This document shows positions 62,401 through 64,000 of a stretch of DNA of 64,000 bases, piece after piece. Position 1 is the stretch's first letter. Each line of letters starts with the position of its first letter. The notes beneath the pieces were generated by a model. It was not told the origin of the DNA, made no database searches, and worked only from the letters and a program-made list of their open reading frames with translations. The position numbers and the translations under genes were made by a program. The stretch is from Pontederia crassipes (lineage: Eukaryota > Streptophyta > Magnoliopsida > Commelinales > Pontederiaceae): assembly GCA_030549335.1 (NCBI GenBank), contig JAUKPH010000017.1:3527001-3591000 (forward strand), given 5' to 3'.

Positions 62401-63543
62401 TGTTGGATCTAAATTTTAGAGATATATAAAATTATATTTTGATGATACAAACCTCGAAAGATTAAAGTTAAAATGCTGAAAAAGTTTAAAGAAAAAGAGA
62501 TAATTTTATGCACTACACTTTGATTAAATAATTAACTATGGTCCTATTAGATTATGGATTAGTCATAAATATCCAAGTTGTAGAGAATTCGGTTACATTT
62601 TCATAGAATAAAAAATCATCTCATTTGGATAACTGTGAAAAAAATTATGCTTAAAATAGTACAGGACGATCGAGCTGTCGACTGGAAAACAGGTCAGCCA
62701 GTCAGGAACACAGGTCAACCGGTTCAAAATATCGGTCAATCGGTCCAGAACTTAGGTTAACCGGTCAACGCAGAAAATGTCCAATTTCAATCAGCAGAAT
62801 GTCGAGACTGTACTAGTCGAGGTACCGGTCGACCGGTCCATATGTGCGGTCGACCGACCTTCGAGTCAAATGAACAGTACCTGTCAAATTTGAAGGAGAG
62901 AATTATGGAATAATTTTTGGACGACTTTCTCATTTGCAGAAGTCTATAAAAGGAGTGCCAAAACCAGAAGGAAGTGCACTCATCCAAGCCTTGAAGAAAA
63001 ACTTCAAGTTATCAAAAGAAGACATTCTTTTTAAAGTTTTTATTTTTAGTTTGCTCTTCTTTCTCTCTTGCACTCTTGTGAGCATAGAATTGTAAAAAAA
63101 GAAATATTTTTGTTCAGAAAAATTAGAGAGAGCTCCTGTGTAAAAGATGTTCTAAATCTTACCTCTTGAACGAGAAAAATAGATTAGCTTCCTAAGAGCA
63201 GAGGTTACCTTGCCTTTCGAAGCGGAGAAAAGACGATAGTGTAAAGGGCTTTCTTCCTTGCCCCATTTGAAACAAAGGAAGGGATTAGTGGAATCTCCGA
63301 CGGTCTCGAGGTCGAGAAGTCAGAGCGGGAACATAGGCCAAGGTGTGGCCGAACCTCGTCAACAACCATCGCGTCTATTTGTGTTTGATTTTCTCTCTCT
63401 CTCCCCATTCATATTGTGTTTATAATATGAATTTCAAAGGTTTTAAGAATCGGTTTTGTGCTTCTGCGATGAATTTCATGAAATCGATATTTTCGATTAA
63501 ACACCAATTCACCCCTCCTCTCGGTGCTCTTTGGGATCCTACA
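62401..63543 (+). repeat. 3' LTR of outer Copia element
   Basis: 1143 bases. TATA box TATAAAA at 62945-62951. It has a shorter motif array (62665-62865) than the 5' LTR and the same TGTTGGATCT...GATCCTACA ends. Confidence 0.9.
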
Positions 63544-63548
63544 TGAAC

Positions 63549-64000
63549 CGCTAAACACTACTTGAAATGTAATTTTAATGTTGCCAAATAGAACCGTAAT
63601 GTGGAAGCGATTTAACATAGCGTGAAAGCGGTCTTTACTTTCTAAATATCCTTTCCTATTTGTCCTCCCAAGACTAACTAACTTTTAAATAATTTTACAA
63701 TGAAATGATCTAATGGCTCAATACCCATGTGCATTATACATCACCACGAACTTTGCTATTATCCACGCCTTCATCCTTACTTATCGGTTCAGCTACTTGT
63801 GTGATTCAAACGCAGAAAATAGAAATTCTATGAGTAATAAATACTCGGTACATACGATAATACAAAAGGATATAAAATCATGAAAGAAATGAATCAAACT
63901 TAGTAATGTAATAATATCATTGTTCAATAATCATACACTTTAATAAACATTTTCTTTACTCTTCCTATTTTTGTTCATATTCATGCTTCTTGTTCGTGTT
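63549..64000. other. Right edge, flank of the Copia element
   Basis: Before the element inserted this was contiguous with the DNA left of 54527. Both flanks share phrases such as CGCTAAACACTACTT, so the target itself was repetitive. No gene is recognised. Confidence 0.4.

Larger units (their letters stand above)
54532..63543 (+). mobile_element. Gag-only Copia-type LTR element (outer copy), split by a nested copy
   Basis: LTRs at 54532-55721 and 62401-63543 start TGTTGGATCTAA and end ATCCTACA. The exact TSD TGAAC lies at 54527-54531 and 63544-63548. The primer-binding site TGGTATCAAAGCG follows the first LTR at 55724, and the purine tract AAAAAGGGGGAGAT precedes the second. Removing the nested element (57126-61538) leaves about 2.26 kb of interior with gag and zinc knuckle only. 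No protease, integrase or reverse transcriptase was found, so the family is non-autonomous and must borrow enzymes from a partner. Confidence 0.92.

Overview
The window is nuclear DNA of a flowering plant. Four nuclear genes with many GT-AG introns are recognisable by their protein families, one of them a chloroplast-targeted light-harvesting protein. They sit in AT-rich, retrotransposon-filled intergenic DNA containing LINEs, Copia elements, solo LTRs, MULE-type MITEs and Au SINEs. Monocot versus eudicot cannot be decided from what is visible.

Layout. 0-12.6 kb is transposon debris: a minus-strand L1-type LINE, a plus-strand LINE that it probably interrupts, a 2.9-kb solo LTR with intact 5-bp target-site duplication (TSD), and a pair of related repeats. 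13.5-19.4 kb (+) is a nucleoplasmin-like FKBP-type prolyl isomerase (FKBP53/FKBP43 type) of 13 predicted exons, with a gag-only Copia element in intron 4. 19.9-22.8 kb holds two related MULE-type MITEs with 9-bp TSDs and a 1.1-kb foldback element with duplicated arms. 23.4-27.5 kb (-) is LHCB7, six exons, apparently intact. 28.2-30.8 kb is a second solo LTR with TSD, directly upstream of the first MED18 exon. 31.0-36.6 kb (+) is a Mediator subunit MED18 locus that keeps its ends in frame but lacks the central core. Its 3.9-kb leader intron contains a 910-bp MULE-like element, a long CT microsatellite and a LINE fragment. 40.5-47.3 kb (-) is an ARID plus HSP20-like domain transcription factor (ARID5/6 type), eleven coding exons, with five Au SINE copies in its introns. 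49.7-54.5 kb has one unrecognised ORF (154 aa, minus) and remnants of Copia LTRs. 54.5-63.5 kb is a gag-only Copia element with TSD, split by an opposite-oriented copy of the same family that also has its own TSD.

The genes do not form an operon or pathway. Two are nuclear chromatin or transcription proteins (FKBP, ARID), one is a damaged Mediator subunit and one is a thylakoid antenna protein. Most of the unusual biology is in the mobile DNA: two gag-only retroelement families, nested insertions dated by intact TSDs, and arrays of a palindromic GGTCGACCG-type motif shared by otherwise unlike LTRs. All exon coordinates were worked out by hand from family conservation, splice dinucleotides and phase consistency; no alignment program was run.
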